In this document: in pieces, positions 44,273 through 53,266 of the stretch | Layout: every line of letters starts with the position of its first letter | How positions within the stretch are numbered: position 1 is the first letter of the stretch | NCBI GenBank assembly: GCA_023393525.1 | Contig: JAEWKZ010000003.1 | Location: 1-56,725, forward strand | DNA length: 56,725 bases | Direction of reading: 5' to 3' | DNA from: Pseudomonadota bacterium | Lineage (GTDB): Bacteria > Desulfobacterota > Desulfovibrionia > Desulfovibrionales > Desulfomicrobiaceae | Program-made: the position numbers and the translations under genes | Notes under the pieces: model-generated | What the model was told of the DNA's origin: nothing | Seen by the model: only the letters and a program-made list of their open reading frames with translations | Databases searched by the model: none

Positions 44273-45364
44273 ATGATGGGGATTATGAAAGCTTCGCGCG
44301 CCACCCCCTCCCGCACTCCAGCCTCCAAGCAGGCCGACCATGGCCGCATCGTGGCCGAAGCCTCGGATTGCCTGGACTCCCTGCAACTCGAACATCTGGA
44401 ACGCGAATTCAGATCCTGGGCCGAAGACTCCAAACGCGCCGACGTGGCCCTGTCCCGCAAGCGCATCCTGCTCATCTTCCTGCTCATCCGGCACACCGGA
44501 GCCAAGCTCCATGAAGTGCTTGACGTGAACCCCCTGCGCGACATCGACCACGACCGTCTGGTCGTCACCTTTGCCCGCTCCACTCCGGAGCAGGCCAGAA
44601 CCGTGCCCCTGGCCGACGCACTGGCCATGGAAATCCGTGACATCCTTTCCGACGAGGTTTTCCGCCAGGCATCAGGTCGGTCGCTCGCCGTCGACCCCGC
44701 TTTCGTTCGCCGCAAATTCTATGAGCGGGCCCAGGCCTGCGGATTTCCGAAAAACCTGGGCAGCCCCGAGATGATCCGCAAGTCACGCGGGGTGGAGCTG
44801 ATGCAGTCCAACATGCCCCTCCCCGCCGTTCAGATGTACCTCGGGCACTCCACGCCCAACCTGACATCGGCCTACGTGTCCTTTTCCGAAGAGGAAATCC
44901 GGACCATCACATCGTCCTTTCTGCAGCGGGAGAGCCACCGCAAGACCAGCGCCCGCAACTCCTTTTTCGGGAAGATCACGGCCATACGTCCCGCCGACAT
45001 CCAGGCCGAGGTGCTTCTCACAACCCCGGACGGCCACGTCATCTCCTCGGTCATCACCCTGGACAGCATGCGCCGGCTGGGGCTCAAAACCGGTCGCCTG
45101 GCCACGGTGGACGTCAAGGCGCCCTGGGTGAGCCTGCACAAATCCGAACATGAGCCTCTCTGCTCGGCCGAGAACCGTCTGCCCGGCGTCATCACCAGCA
45201 TCAACCGCGGACGGGTCAACACCGAATACGTCCTGCGCATCGGACCGGAAACCGATCTGTGCGTCATCACCACGACGGACAGCATGCGACGTCTGCATTT
45301 GCAGGAAAAGGACACCGTCTGGGCCGTTTTCGGCAGCTACGCCACCATCCTGCGGGTCGACTGA
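44273..45364 (+). CDS. tunR: TunR-like tungstate/molybdate-responsive regulator (integrase fold + two TOBE)
   Basis: 363 aa. Residues ~1-210 have the tyrosine-recombinase catalytic fold (LIFLLIRHTGAKLHEVLDV, AVQMYLGHSTPNLTSAYVSF), but the box I arginine is lysine, so recombination is unlikely. Two TOBE (Mop) oxyanion-binding domains follow (~220-285, from FFGKITAIRPADIQAEV; and ~295-363, from LPGVITSINRGRVNTEY). This is the architecture of TunR, described in Desulfovibrio as controlling tungstate and molybdate genes. tupABC lies about 6 kb away. Start is uncertain: ATG 44273, 44276 and 44285 are in frame. The open frame extends upstream through the tRNA but that part is not coding. Confidence 0.85.
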   Translation: MMGIMKASRATPSRTPASKQADHGRIVAEASDCLDSLQLEHLEREFRSWAEDSKRADVALSRKRILLIFLLIRHTGAKLHEVLDVNPLRDIDHDRLVVTFARSTPEQARTVPLADALAMEIRDILSDEVFRQASGRSLAVDPAFVRRKFYERAQACGFPKNLGSPEMIRKSRGVELMQSNMPLPAVQMYLGHSTPNLTSAYVSFSEEEIRTITSSFLQRESHRKTSARNSFFGKITAIRPADIQAEVLLTTPDGHVISSVITLDSMRRLGLKTGRLATVDVKAPWVSLHKSEHEPLCSAENRLPGVITSINRGRVNTEYVLRIGPETDLCVITTTDSMRRLHLQEKDTVWAVFGSYATILRVD

Positions 45365-45449
45365 GCACGCGGAGGACAAAAAACGCGATCAACACATGAA
45401 CAGCAACCCGCCACCTCAACCGCCCGCAAGGCTTTTGATCGGAGGAAGC

Positions 45450-46076
45450 ATGAACGCGTCATCACCCGGCACCATCGCCTTTCACCTCGTGGCCGCGGCC
45501 ATCCTGCTCTTGAGCTCGGCCTGCTCGCAGACATCGTTCAGCCAGCGCTACCAGCCCGGAGCCGACACGGTTTTTCTGTGGCAGGACGAGCCCATCCCCC
45601 TGGAACCCGGATGGCGCTATCTGGGAGATGAGAAGGTCGGCGTGCGCGGAGAAATCATGGATTCTTCCCTGACTCCCATCGACGAGGTCAGATCCCTCAT
45701 CTTTGCGCGCGATGCTGGGCAAGGGCCCGAATTCCTGATTCTGTCCCGGGTGATCAAGACCAGCCAGGTTGAAATTTTCCGCTATCTGGGCGGCACCAAA
45801 ACAAGCATCGAAGGCTACGCCTATCGCGAAGCCGCCTACGGCCTGAGCGCGGACACGACGGACCCGGAATACCGGCGCTACTTCGAAAAGATTCGCCAGT
45901 CCGGAATCAGCCCGTCTCCGAAGTACAAAGTCCGGGTGCTTGACCGGCTGCCCGTGGATACCGCGCTGGTGCGCATCATGGAGCTCGCTCCCGGAGAGAC
46001 GCACCGCGTCCTGCCCGCGTACGGCAAACTCTACACCCAGGAACGGCGGGAACCGATCCACCGCCATTTCTTCTAG
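45450..46076 (+). CDS. Predicted lipoprotein of unknown function
   Basis: 208 aa. Signal peptide with lipobox SSAC (Cys near residue 25). Not recognised; the mature part is mixed alpha/beta with no repeats. GGAGGAAGC precedes ATG 45450; a longer in-frame ATG lies upstream at 45396 without a better site. Lies between tunR and the second tRNA-Asn. Confidence 0.7.
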   Translation: MNASSPGTIAFHLVAAAILLLSSACSQTSFSQRYQPGADTVFLWQDEPIPLEPGWRYLGDEKVGVRGEIMDSSLTPIDEVRSLIFARDAGQGPEFLILSRVIKTSQVEIFRYLGGTKTSIEGYAYREAAYGLSADTTDPEYRRYFEKIRQSGISPSPKYKVRVLDRLPVDTALVRIMELAPGETHRVLPAYGKLYTQERREPIHRHFF

Positions 46077-46110
46077 CGCGGTTCGCGAACACGCAAACGC
46101 TGTTTCGTAG

Positions 46111-46139
46111 TTGACAGCCGCCCGCCCATTCCCTAAAAG
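46111..46139 (+). promoter_or_regulatory. Promoter of the second tRNA-Asn
   Basis: TTGACA (46111-46116), 17-nt spacer, TAAAAG (46134-46139), matching the first tRNA-Asn promoter in design. Confidence 0.72.
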
Positions 46140-46156
46140 CGCCTTCTGGCTTCTGT

Positions 46157-46232
46157 TCCCCGGTAGCTCAGCTGGCAGAGCAGGTGGCTGTTAACCACCG
46201 TGTCGGCAGTTCAAATCTGTCCCGGGGAGCCA
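46157..46232 (+). tRNA. tRNA-Asn (GTT), second copy
   Basis: 76 nt with encoded CCA, identical to the copy at 43766 except C for T in the D loop and A for G in the T loop. Anticodon GTT. Confidence 0.97.
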
Positions 46233-46250
46233 CAAATTTCCCGCCCATCA

Positions 46251-46294
46251 GGCAACAAAAAACCCCTTGATAATCCAAGGGGTTTTTTGTTGCC
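46251..46294. terminator. Bidirectional terminator (tRNA-Asn / trxB)
   Basis: A perfect 19-bp stem: GGCAACAAAAAACCCCTTG (46251-46269), loop ATAATC, and its complement (46276-46294). The A6/T6 tracts in the stem allow termination in both directions. Confidence 0.92.
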
Positions 46295-46377
46295 GAAAAA
46301 GGGCCGGCCCTGGGCCGTGCGGGCGGCGTAAACGCGCAGAGCCGACATTGTTCGTGCGCGTTTTTTTGGATCAAAGC

Positions 46378-47325
46378 CTATTTGCGCTCGGCCTGGGCCT
46401 TGCGCATCTCGACGTAGTGCGCGGCGGCCAGGGCCGCGACGCAGCCGTCGGCAGCGGCCAGGACAATCTGGTTGGCGTATTTCTGGCGCACGTCGCCCAC
46501 GGCGAAAATGCCGGGCAGGCTGGTCTCGCACTTTTCGTCCGTGACCACGTATCCTGCGGCGTTCATCTTCACGCCAGCGGGCACAAGGCCGTTGTTGGGC
46601 AGGAATCCGACAAAGATGAACACCCCGTCGGTGGCGATATCCCGGGTCTCCTCGGTCTGCACGTTCTTGACCGTGACTCCGGTCACGCCCTGATCATCGG
46701 CGGCGATGTCGACCAGGACCGAGTTCAGCACCAGCGTGATGCGAGACTCGGCAAAAACCCGCTGCTGCAGGATGCGGCTGCCTCGAAATTCGTCGCGGCG
46801 GTGCACCAGATAGACCTTGGCGCAGATCTTGGAAAGATAGAGGGCGTCTTCCAGGGCCGTGTCCCCGCCGCCGACCACGACCACGGTCTTGCCGCGAAAA
46901 AAGAAGCCGTCGCAGGTGGCGCAGTAGGACACGCCTTTGCCGTACTGCTCCATTTCGCCGGGCACGCCCAGCTTGCGGGCCGAACCGCCGGGTGCGAGGA
47001 TGACGCAGTGGGTATGCAAGCGCTCTCCGCTGGCCAGCACGACCTCGTGAAAGTCCACCCCGGGCTCGACGCTGACAACCTCGTTTTCCCGAATTTCGAG
47101 GTTGTAGCGCTTGGCGTGGTTCAGGAACTTCTCGCACAGCTCAAAACCGCCGACTTCCTCGATGCCCGGATAATTTTCCACATCCTTGGTCAGGGCGATC
47201 TGCCCGCCGGGCATGCCCTTTTCGATCAGGACCGTGTGCATGGCCGCGCGCATGGCGTAGATTCCGGCGGAAAGTCCGGCCGGGCCGCCGCCGACAATAA
47301 TCAGATCGTACATTTCATTTTCCAA
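46378..47325 (-). CDS. trxB: Thioredoxin reductase-type flavoprotein
   Basis: 315 aa. FAD-binding IIVGGGPAGLSAGIYAMRA, redox-active CATC (~136-139), NAD(P)-binding VVVVGGGDTALEDALYLS and the C-terminal GIFAVGDVRQKYANQIVLAAADG. Transfers electrons from NAD(P)H to thioredoxin. I favour TTG 47325, which has AAGGAG 6 nt upstream; ATG 47340 and ATG 47313 are also in frame. Downstream of the Lon-like protease gene. Confidence 0.93.
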   Translation of the reverse strand: MENEMYDLIIVGGGPAGLSAGIYAMRAAMHTVLIEKGMPGGQIALTKDVENYPGIEEVGGFELCEKFLNHAKRYNLEIRENEVVSVEPGVDFHEVVLASGERLHTHCVILAPGGSARKLGVPGEMEQYGKGVSYCATCDGFFFRGKTVVVVGGGDTALEDALYLSKICAKVYLVHRRDEFRGSRILQQRVFAESRITLVLNSVLVDIAADDQGVTGVTVKNVQTEETRDIATDGVFIFVGFLPNNGLVPAGVKMNAAGYVVTDEKCETSLPGIFAVGDVRQKYANQIVLAAADGCVAALAAAHYVEMRKAQAERK

Positions 47326-47352
47326 GGTGTTCTCCTTCATGCTCGGCCCGGA

Positions 47353-49773
47353 TCAGGCCTTTTCCTGTTTCTCGTCGTCCTTGCCAAAATTGACCATGCC
47401 CTTGGCCAGCTCGCTGAGTCGCTGGTCCACCAGGGCGTAAATGCTTCCTTTGGGATAGGAGCCGTCCTTGCGCCGCTTCCCGGCCTTCTTTCCGGTCAAC
47501 AGTTCGATCCCTTCCTCGATGCTGGCCACGGACCAGACATGGAAGCGTCCTTCGCGCACGGCCTCGACCACTTCGGTCTTGAGCATGAGGTCGGGCACGT
47601 TGGCTTTCGGGATGACGACCCCCTGATTTCCGGTCAGCCCCTTGGCCTTGCAGCAGGCGAAAAACCCCTCGATTTTGTGATTGACTCCGCCGATGGCCTG
47701 GACGTCCCCGTTCTGATTGACGGAACCGGTCACGGCGATGCCCTGCCTGATGGGCACGTTCGCAAGGCTTGAGAGCAGGGCGTACATTTCCGTGGAAGAG
47801 GCGCTGTCCCCGTCCACCCCGGAATAGCTCTGCTCGAAGGCGATGGACGCGCTCACGGCCAGGGGCTTGTCCTGGGCGAACATCTTGCGCAGGTAGCCGC
47901 CGAGAATGAGCACGCCCTTGTTGTGGGTGCTGCCCGAAAGTTCGGCCTCGCGCTCGATGTTGATGATCCCGGCCTTGCCCATGGACGTGGCGGCAGTGAT
48001 CCGGCTGGGTTTGCCGAACATCACGTCGCCCATGCTGTACACGGCCAGCCCGTTGATCTGTCCGACCCGGGCCCCGTCGGTATCGATCATGATCGAGCCG
48101 CGGTCAATCATGTCCTGGATCTTTTCCTCGATGAGACTTGAACGGCGCACCCGCGCCTCGATGGCGCGATTCACGTCATCCCCCAGGACCGTTTCCCGAC
48201 CCTCCTGCCCGGCGAAATAGTCGGCCTCCATGAACAGGTCGGCAAGCCTGGGAAAGGTCGCCGCCATTTTCTCCTGCCGCCCGCCCATGCGCACGGCCTC
48301 TTCCACCAGCGCGGCCACGGCGGAACGCTCGAAGGGGCGCAGGCCGTGTTCCTCGCACTGAGCGCGGATGAAGCGGGCGAACCGGTGCACCGACTCGTCC
48401 GTCTTGTCCATGGTGGAGTCGAAGTCCGCGCGGACCTTGAATATCTTGGGCACATCGTCGTCATAGTGCTGGAGCATGTGGTAGAGGTAGGTGTCGGCCA
48501 GCACGACGACCTTGATGTCCATCTCGATGGGTTCGGGCTTCATGGACGAGGTGGTGAAGAGATAGAAGGGATCGTAGGTCTGGATCTCCATCTTGCGGCT
48601 CTTGAGGGCGCGCTTCAGAGACTGCCACACCCCGGGCTCCATGATGGCGTCGAGCAGGTTCAGGACCAGATACCCGCCATTGGCGCGGACGAAGGAACCG
48701 GCCTTGATACGCGAGAAATCCGTGCGCCAGACTCCGCTGCGGTCCACGATGCGCTCGATGCTGCCGAACAGGTTGCGATAGGTCGGGTATTCCTCGATGA
48801 TGACCGGCGGCCCCTGCTGTTCGCCGTTGTCCACCAGCACGTTGACCGAGTACTGCTCGAACGGGTCGCCCACCGGAATCTGCGGCGGGTGTTCCTGGGT
48901 GAAGAAGATGGCGATGTTGTCGACCATGTCGTCGATCATGTGCTGAAAATAGCCGTCCAGCTCGGCGCAGTTGAAGTCCTTCTTCAACGGCGCGATGAGT
49001 TCGCCGGCCAGATTCGAAAACATGAGCTTGTCGGCCTGGCGGTTCTTCTCCTGGATCTCTTTCTGCAAGGCCCGGATCTGCAGGAAGATGGAATCGATCT
49101 CGGTCTTGATCTCGCCGTGCTTGACCTTGATGCGGTCGAACTCGTCGCGGGGAAACCGCCCCTTCTCGACCATCTGTTCCAGCTTCAGGACCGGAGTCGG
49201 CTCACCGTCGACAACGGGCATGACCTCCGGCGGTTGCCCCTGCCGTCCCTGAAAGGTGACCAGGGCGAAGCCCGCCTCCTTGACCTGCTTTTCCAGATTC
49301 ATGAAAAAGCTGGCGGTCTTTTTCTCGTAGGCCTCGTTGATCTCGTTCTTGCGGGCCAGGTACTCGGGGCTTTCGAAGAGCTTTGGGACCTCCTTCTTGA
49401 GCTCCTCCACCAAGGCCTGCATGCTCTTCTTCAGCCGCGCGCCAAGGCCCGGTCCCAGGCGGATCAGCATGGGCGCTTCCGGATTCTTGAAATTGTTCAG
49501 ATAACAGAGGTCGCCGGGAATGCTCCCGTCCTGCACGGCCTTGGCCAGCACCTTGCGCACCGCGTCCATGCGCCCGCTGCGGGGGGCGCCGGTGACAAGG
49601 ATGTTGTAGCCCGGGCGGCGGATGCCGATGCCGAACGCAAGCGCGTCCACGCCCCGGTCCTGGCCCAGAATCTCGTCCAGGGGCTGGAGTTCGTCCGTGG
49701 TGGCAAAAGGCAGGGCGGACGTGTCCAGGGTCCACCGCAACTGCTGGGGTGTCAGCCGTAACAATTCACTCAT
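47353..49773 (-). CDS. Lon-related ATP-dependent protease (S16)
   Basis: 806 aa. The C-terminal Lon protease domain has the Ser in VDGDSASSTEMYALLSS and the Lys in GGVNHKIEGFF. The N-terminal half is AAA-like, but the Walker A equivalent is GAPRSGRM, with Arg where Lys is expected. A long coiled segment (~130-290) lies between. It belongs to the Lon-related group rather than classical LonA. ATG 49773 has GAGGAAGG upstream and overlaps the Hsp20 stop by 8 nt, linking the two in protein quality control. Confidence 0.9.
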   Translation of the reverse strand: MSELLRLTPQQLRWTLDTSALPFATTDELQPLDEILGQDRGVDALAFGIGIRRPGYNILVTGAPRSGRMDAVRKVLAKAVQDGSIPGDLCYLNNFKNPEAPMLIRLGPGLGARLKKSMQALVEELKKEVPKLFESPEYLARKNEINEAYEKKTASFFMNLEKQVKEAGFALVTFQGRQGQPPEVMPVVDGEPTPVLKLEQMVEKGRFPRDEFDRIKVKHGEIKTEIDSIFLQIRALQKEIQEKNRQADKLMFSNLAGELIAPLKKDFNCAELDGYFQHMIDDMVDNIAIFFTQEHPPQIPVGDPFEQYSVNVLVDNGEQQGPPVIIEEYPTYRNLFGSIERIVDRSGVWRTDFSRIKAGSFVRANGGYLVLNLLDAIMEPGVWQSLKRALKSRKMEIQTYDPFYLFTTSSMKPEPIEMDIKVVVLADTYLYHMLQHYDDDVPKIFKVRADFDSTMDKTDESVHRFARFIRAQCEEHGLRPFERSAVAALVEEAVRMGGRQEKMAATFPRLADLFMEADYFAGQEGRETVLGDDVNRAIEARVRRSSLIEEKIQDMIDRGSIMIDTDGARVGQINGLAVYSMGDVMFGKPSRITAATSMGKAGIINIEREAELSGSTHNKGVLILGGYLRKMFAQDKPLAVSASIAFEQSYSGVDGDSASSTEMYALLSSLANVPIRQGIAVTGSVNQNGDVQAIGGVNHKIEGFFACCKAKGLTGNQGVVIPKANVPDLMLKTEVVEAVREGRFHVWSVASIEEGIELLTGKKAGKRRKDGSYPKGSIYALVDQRLSELAKGMVNFGKDDEKQEKA

Positions 49774-50218
49774 TGCTACCTTCCTCGCGTTCTTCCGTGC
49801 CGACGCGCACGGATGTGCAGCCCTTGCATTTGGGCAAAACAATGCGCAACACGCCGCCCGAGTAGCTGGCGCGGACCCGGTCTGATTGCACGGGCGAAGT
49901 CAGGCGCACCGTGCTCGAAAGTCCTTGGCGGGAAATGCTCAACCCCTGCCCGCCGCGAATTTCCTCCACCTTCCCAGCGTCGATGGTCAAACGCCTGCCC
50001 GTGATCGAAATCTTGATGGACCGAGGGTCGAGACCCGGCACGTGCGCCGAGACAAGGATGGCGTCCTTCTCGTTGACCACGCGGACATCCGGTTCGCAGC
50101 GCAACAGCCGTAAATCCATGGGGCTGCAGAAATCCCGCACAAAGGAATCGAAGAGCTCTTCCATGTCCTGTTTGAGCTTTCCGAGTTCCGTACGGTGCCA
50201 TAAATGCAGATCGGACAT
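49766..50218 (-). CDS. Hsp20-family small heat-shock protein
   Basis: 150 aa. Alpha-crystallin domain from ~40 to ~135 (CEPDVRVVNEKDAILVSAHVPGLDPRSIKISITGRRLTI ends as two segments, closing with SGGVLRIVLPK). It prevents aggregation of unfolded proteins. GGAGGAG precedes ATG 50218. Overlaps the protease gene downstream and lies 27 nt after the unknown gene. Confidence 0.88.
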   Translation of the reverse strand: MSDLHLWHRTELGKLKQDMEELFDSFVRDFCSPMDLRLLRCEPDVRVVNEKDAILVSAHVPGLDPRSIKISITGRRLTIDAGKVEEIRGGQGLSISRQGLSSTVRLTSPVQSDRVRASYSGGVLRIVLPKCKGCTSVRVGTEEREEGSNE

Positions 50219-50245
50219 ATCTCCTCCGCAAAAACAGTGAGCCAG

Positions 50246-51133
50246 TCAGATTCCGGAAAAAAACGTGCCGTGGGAAATGTTTCCGGCGTCGCCGATACAA
50301 TGAATATCACTCCGGGAGGCTTCGCGGTCAAGTCCATGCTCAAGGTCCGCCAGCAGGAGGGGGAGCCCGTGCAGGCGCTGGGAATGGTCGAAGTCGACGA
50401 TCAGCAGACGAGTGCGGGGGTGGATGGAGGGAGTTCCGTCAAAACGGTATCTCCGCGAATGCGGCGTTTCCAGAAGGCGGGAGCGTTCGAGAAGATCGTT
50501 GAGCCAGCGGACCATGAACCGATCGTCGGCGAGACAACCATCATGTTCCCGCATGCGCCAGACGATCCCGCCGCGGCCCTTGAGGCGCAGATCCGGGTCG
50601 CAGTAACGGCGGAGCAGGAAAAAAACGGCCGCGCCGTGGGGAGACAGGGCGACCAGATCGACCCGGCCCGAGGGCAGCTCCGCGTCCACGGCCACAACGC
50701 AGGGATGGCGCAGAAAGAGCCGGTCGGCAATGACGCGCCGCCGATCCACCTGCGCGCAGACCCGACGCCGGACATGCTCGTAATGTTCTCCGAATTCCGT
50801 CAGATTTTGAATTCGCTTCGGTTCCGCGGCGGCGTCTGAATCGCCGAGCACGGTCCGGGCTCCGGGATGCGAGAGGAGCAGATATTCCGGCGCCATGCGG
50901 CAATGCAGTCCCGTGTCGCGGAGCTTCACTTCCGCGAGATCGTTGCCGCGCAGACGGACCACGATGGACGATTCCTCCACCCGAAAGACTGCTTCAGGAT
51001 CGGGCGCAATCCGCGCCCACCAGCTCTTCGGCTCCAGGCGCAGTTCGTTGCAGCGGCGGCACAGCTCCCGCCATTCACCCTCCGGAACAGCCCCCGGACG
51101 ACGCTCCAAAAAAAAATCCCCGAATTCCGGCAT
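50246..51133 (-). CDS. Protein of unknown function upstream of hsp20
   Basis: 295 aa, hydrophilic, no signal or membrane segments, rich in Arg. Not recognised. A possible nuclease-like stretch VAVDAELPSGRVDLVAL is not enough for a call. ATG 51133 chosen (AGGGA upstream); ATG 51154 is also possible. The 27-nt gap to hsp20 suggests one transcript, so a stress role is possible by context only. Confidence 0.6.
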   Translation of the reverse strand: MPEFGDFFLERRPGAVPEGEWRELCRRCNELRLEPKSWWARIAPDPEAVFRVEESSIVVRLRGNDLAEVKLRDTGLHCRMAPEYLLLSHPGARTVLGDSDAAAEPKRIQNLTEFGEHYEHVRRRVCAQVDRRRVIADRLFLRHPCVVAVDAELPSGRVDLVALSPHGAAVFFLLRRYCDPDLRLKGRGGIVWRMREHDGCLADDRFMVRWLNDLLERSRLLETPHSRRYRFDGTPSIHPRTRLLIVDFDHSQRLHGLPLLLADLEHGLDREASRSDIHCIGDAGNISHGTFFSGI

Positions 51134-51248
51134 ACTTCGATCCCTGCTTTCCATGAATGTCCGCCAGCCTCTCACGATACGGCGGCTCAACCCCTCGCCC
51201 GCTCGCCATCAACCCTCTTGCCCAAATGTCCTTCAATCGGCCAAGCAT

Positions 51249-51427
51249 GGGTCGGCGGCGCGGCCGCAGGGGCGAGGCTTCGACTGTCTGACTGAGCCAG
51301 GCCTCGTTTGTTTGCCCATTGCCGCGCGACAGAAGCTCAAGCCGACGTTCCTAGGGGCGATGGGCAAACTCTACGAGGCCGGCGAAGGAGCTTCGAAGCC
51401 TCGCCCCCGCGGCCGCGCCGCCGACCC
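51249..51427. repeat. Long palindromic element, copy B
   Basis: 179 nt. Outer arms (51249-51283 and 51393-51427) are complementary over 35 bp with one mismatch. The core CTGTCTGACTGAGCCAGGC (51284-51302) faces ACGAGGCCGGCGAAGGAG (51373-51390), then an inner stem TTTGCCCATTGCC with GGCGATGGGCAAA. Core matches copy A at 44041-44209; arms do not. It lies 27 nt beyond the tupC stop in the 320-base gap before the unknown gene, and could form a 3' hairpin on the tup transcript. Confidence 0.78.
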
Positions 51428-51453
51428 TTCCCCCAATCACGGAAGCGGTCCCT

Positions 51454-52458
51454 TCAAGACCCCAGAAAGCACTGCACCGCCTCGTCCGGTATCTCCGCCT
51501 GGACCAGCCCCCCTATCTCAAGGCCCGCCTCCCGAAAGTCCTCCAGGGCCATCTGCACGTACAGCGGGCGACCCAGATCCACGCTCAGGCTCACGTTCTC
51601 TCCTTCGAGACGGACGCGCGTCAATGTTCCCCGGTTCAATCCGGGCTCCCGCGCCACGCTCAGGCGCACCGCGTCCGGCTCGACGACCACCCTCCCGCGC
51701 CCCGGCCCGCACTCCCGCACCGGCACCCGGAAACGCGCGGCGATACGGCACCACATCCGCTCGTCTTCGCGCACGAGCTGCCCGGCATAGGTGTTCCTGA
51801 GCAAGCGCTCGGCCAGACGGCCGTCCTCCAGATAGATGACCTTGGGACAAAGCGCGGCGGCCTGGGAGCGGTTGTGCGTGCAGAGCACGATGGTCGTCTC
51901 GCCCCGCTCGCGCAGATCGGCCACGATCTGCTCGATGATGACCCGGTTCTGGGTGTCCACGCTGGCCGTAGGCTCGTCCAGAAGCAGCACCTTGGGGCGG
52001 CTGGCCAGGGCCCGGGCAATGGCCACGCGCTGCGTCTCGCCTCCGGACAGGCGCGGGGCGTAGGCCTCGGCCAGATGGGACAGTCCGACGAGATCAAGGG
52101 CCTCGTCCACCAGACGGTTGCGCCGCTCCTTGTCCATCCCGCGAATGGCCAGCCCGTAGCCCACGTTCTCTCGCACGCTGCGGCTGAACATGACCGGATG
52201 CTGTTCCACCAACCCGACGTTGCGGCGCAAGGAACGCAAGGCGGCCTCTTTCCAGACCACAGGCTTGCCATCGAAGAGGACTTCGCCTTGATGCGGGGCG
52301 CTCAAAAAAGACAGGATGCCAAGCAGGGTCGATTTCCCGGCCCCGTTCGGCCCTTGCAGGGAATAGGCCGCGTCCTGCTCGATGGTCAGGCGCGGCAGAT
52401 CGAGAACCACCCGACCGTCGTAGGCGATGCGTACGTCACGGAGTTCGAAAAGGCTCAT
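51454..52458 (-). CDS. tupC: Tungstate ABC transporter ATP-binding protein
   Basis: 334 aa. Walker A QGPNGAGKST, signature LSGGETQRVAIARAL, Walker B VLLLDEPTASVD, then a ~110-residue C-terminal TOBE-like regulatory domain that may sense the oxyanion. The ATG overlaps the tupB stop (ATGA). Confidence 0.93.
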   Translation of the reverse strand: MSLFELRDVRIAYDGRVVLDLPRLTIEQDAAYSLQGPNGAGKSTLLGILSFLSAPHQGEVLFDGKPVVWKEAALRSLRRNVGLVEQHPVMFSRSVRENVGYGLAIRGMDKERRNRLVDEALDLVGLSHLAEAYAPRLSGGETQRVAIARALASRPKVLLLDEPTASVDTQNRVIIEQIVADLRERGETTIVLCTHNRSQAAALCPKVIYLEDGRLAERLLRNTYAGQLVREDERMWCRIAARFRVPVRECGPGRGRVVVEPDAVRLSVAREPGLNRGTLTRVRLEGENVSLSVDLGRPLYVQMALEDFREAGLEIGGLVQAEIPDEAVQCFLGS

Positions 52459-53147
52459 CGTCCAGTCCTCCCCTGTGCGTAGCCCAAGAGCACGTTCACG
52501 GCCAGGCTGATGGCCAGGAGCACGATGCCCAGGCCCAGGGCGAGAACGAATTCGCCCTTGTCGTATTCGAGAGCCATGGCCGTGGTCATGGTCCGGGTGA
52601 AGCCCTTGGCGTTGCCGCCGAGCATCATGGAAATGCCGATCTCGGAGATGACCCGGCCAAAGGCGGCCACAATGGCGGCCATGATGCTGAACCGGGCCTC
52701 GCGCAGGATGACCAGGGCGGCCTGCCAGGTCGAAGCACCCAGGGTCAGGGCCGTGCGCCGGTAGCGGTCGTCGATGCGACCCACGGCGGCGATGGTGAAA
52801 GCCACGACGATGGGCGTGATGAGAATGATCTGGCCGACGATCATGGCTTTCTGGGTGTACAGCCAGCCCAGGGATCCGAACACGCCGCGCCGCGAGAGCA
52901 GGGAATAGACCAAAAGGCCGATGACCACGGTGGGCAGGGCCAGCATGGTGTTGAAAAAGGTGATGACCGTCTGTTTGAGTCGGAAACGGGCGATGCCGAT
53001 CAAAAATCCAGCTGGAATTCCGGCTATGCAGGCGGCCAGGGTGGACCACAAACTCACGTTCAGGGACACGCCGACGATGTGCAGCAGTTCCGGATCGAAT
53101 TGCAGCAGAAGCGTCAGCGCGGCCCCCAGGCTCTCCAGAAAAAACAT
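52455..53147 (-). CDS. tupB: Tungstate ABC transporter permease
   Basis: 230 aa, about five to six membrane segments. The binding-protein-dependent transport signature is visible as TLGASTWQAALVILREARFSIMAA region (in two pieces) with EIGISMMLGGNAKG after it, typical of TupB. GGAGG precedes the ATG. Confidence 0.93.
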   Translation of the reverse strand: MFFLESLGAALTLLLQFDPELLHIVGVSLNVSLWSTLAACIAGIPAGFLIGIARFRLKQTVITFFNTMLALPTVVIGLLVYSLLSRRGVFGSLGWLYTQKAMIVGQIILITPIVVAFTIAAVGRIDDRYRRTALTLGASTWQAALVILREARFSIMAAIVAAFGRVISEIGISMMLGGNAKGFTRTMTTAMALEYDKGEFVLALGLGIVLLAISLAVNVLLGYAQGRTGR

Positions 53148-53173
53148 GCGGCCTCCAAGCCTACAGAACAGTG

Positions 53174-53204
53174 AAAAAAAGCCCGCTGCGGGAGCGGGCC
53201 TTTC
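53174..53204 (-). terminator. Attenuating terminator between tupA and tupB
   Basis: Reverse strand GCCCGCT-CCCGC-AGCGGGC followed by seven T, 60 nt after tupA. It would make the binding protein more abundant than the permease and ATPase. Confidence 0.85.
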
Positions 53205-53266
53205 AAGCCTGACAGATCCGCCCGGGTCGGAAACCCGGATGCGGATCGGCGCGAATCACGCGAAGG

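Noticed and set aside
44273..45364. TunR as an active phage integrase marking a genomic island
   Set aside because: Box I arginine is lysine, and two TOBE domains replace the usual N-terminal arm-binding part; regulator is more likely.
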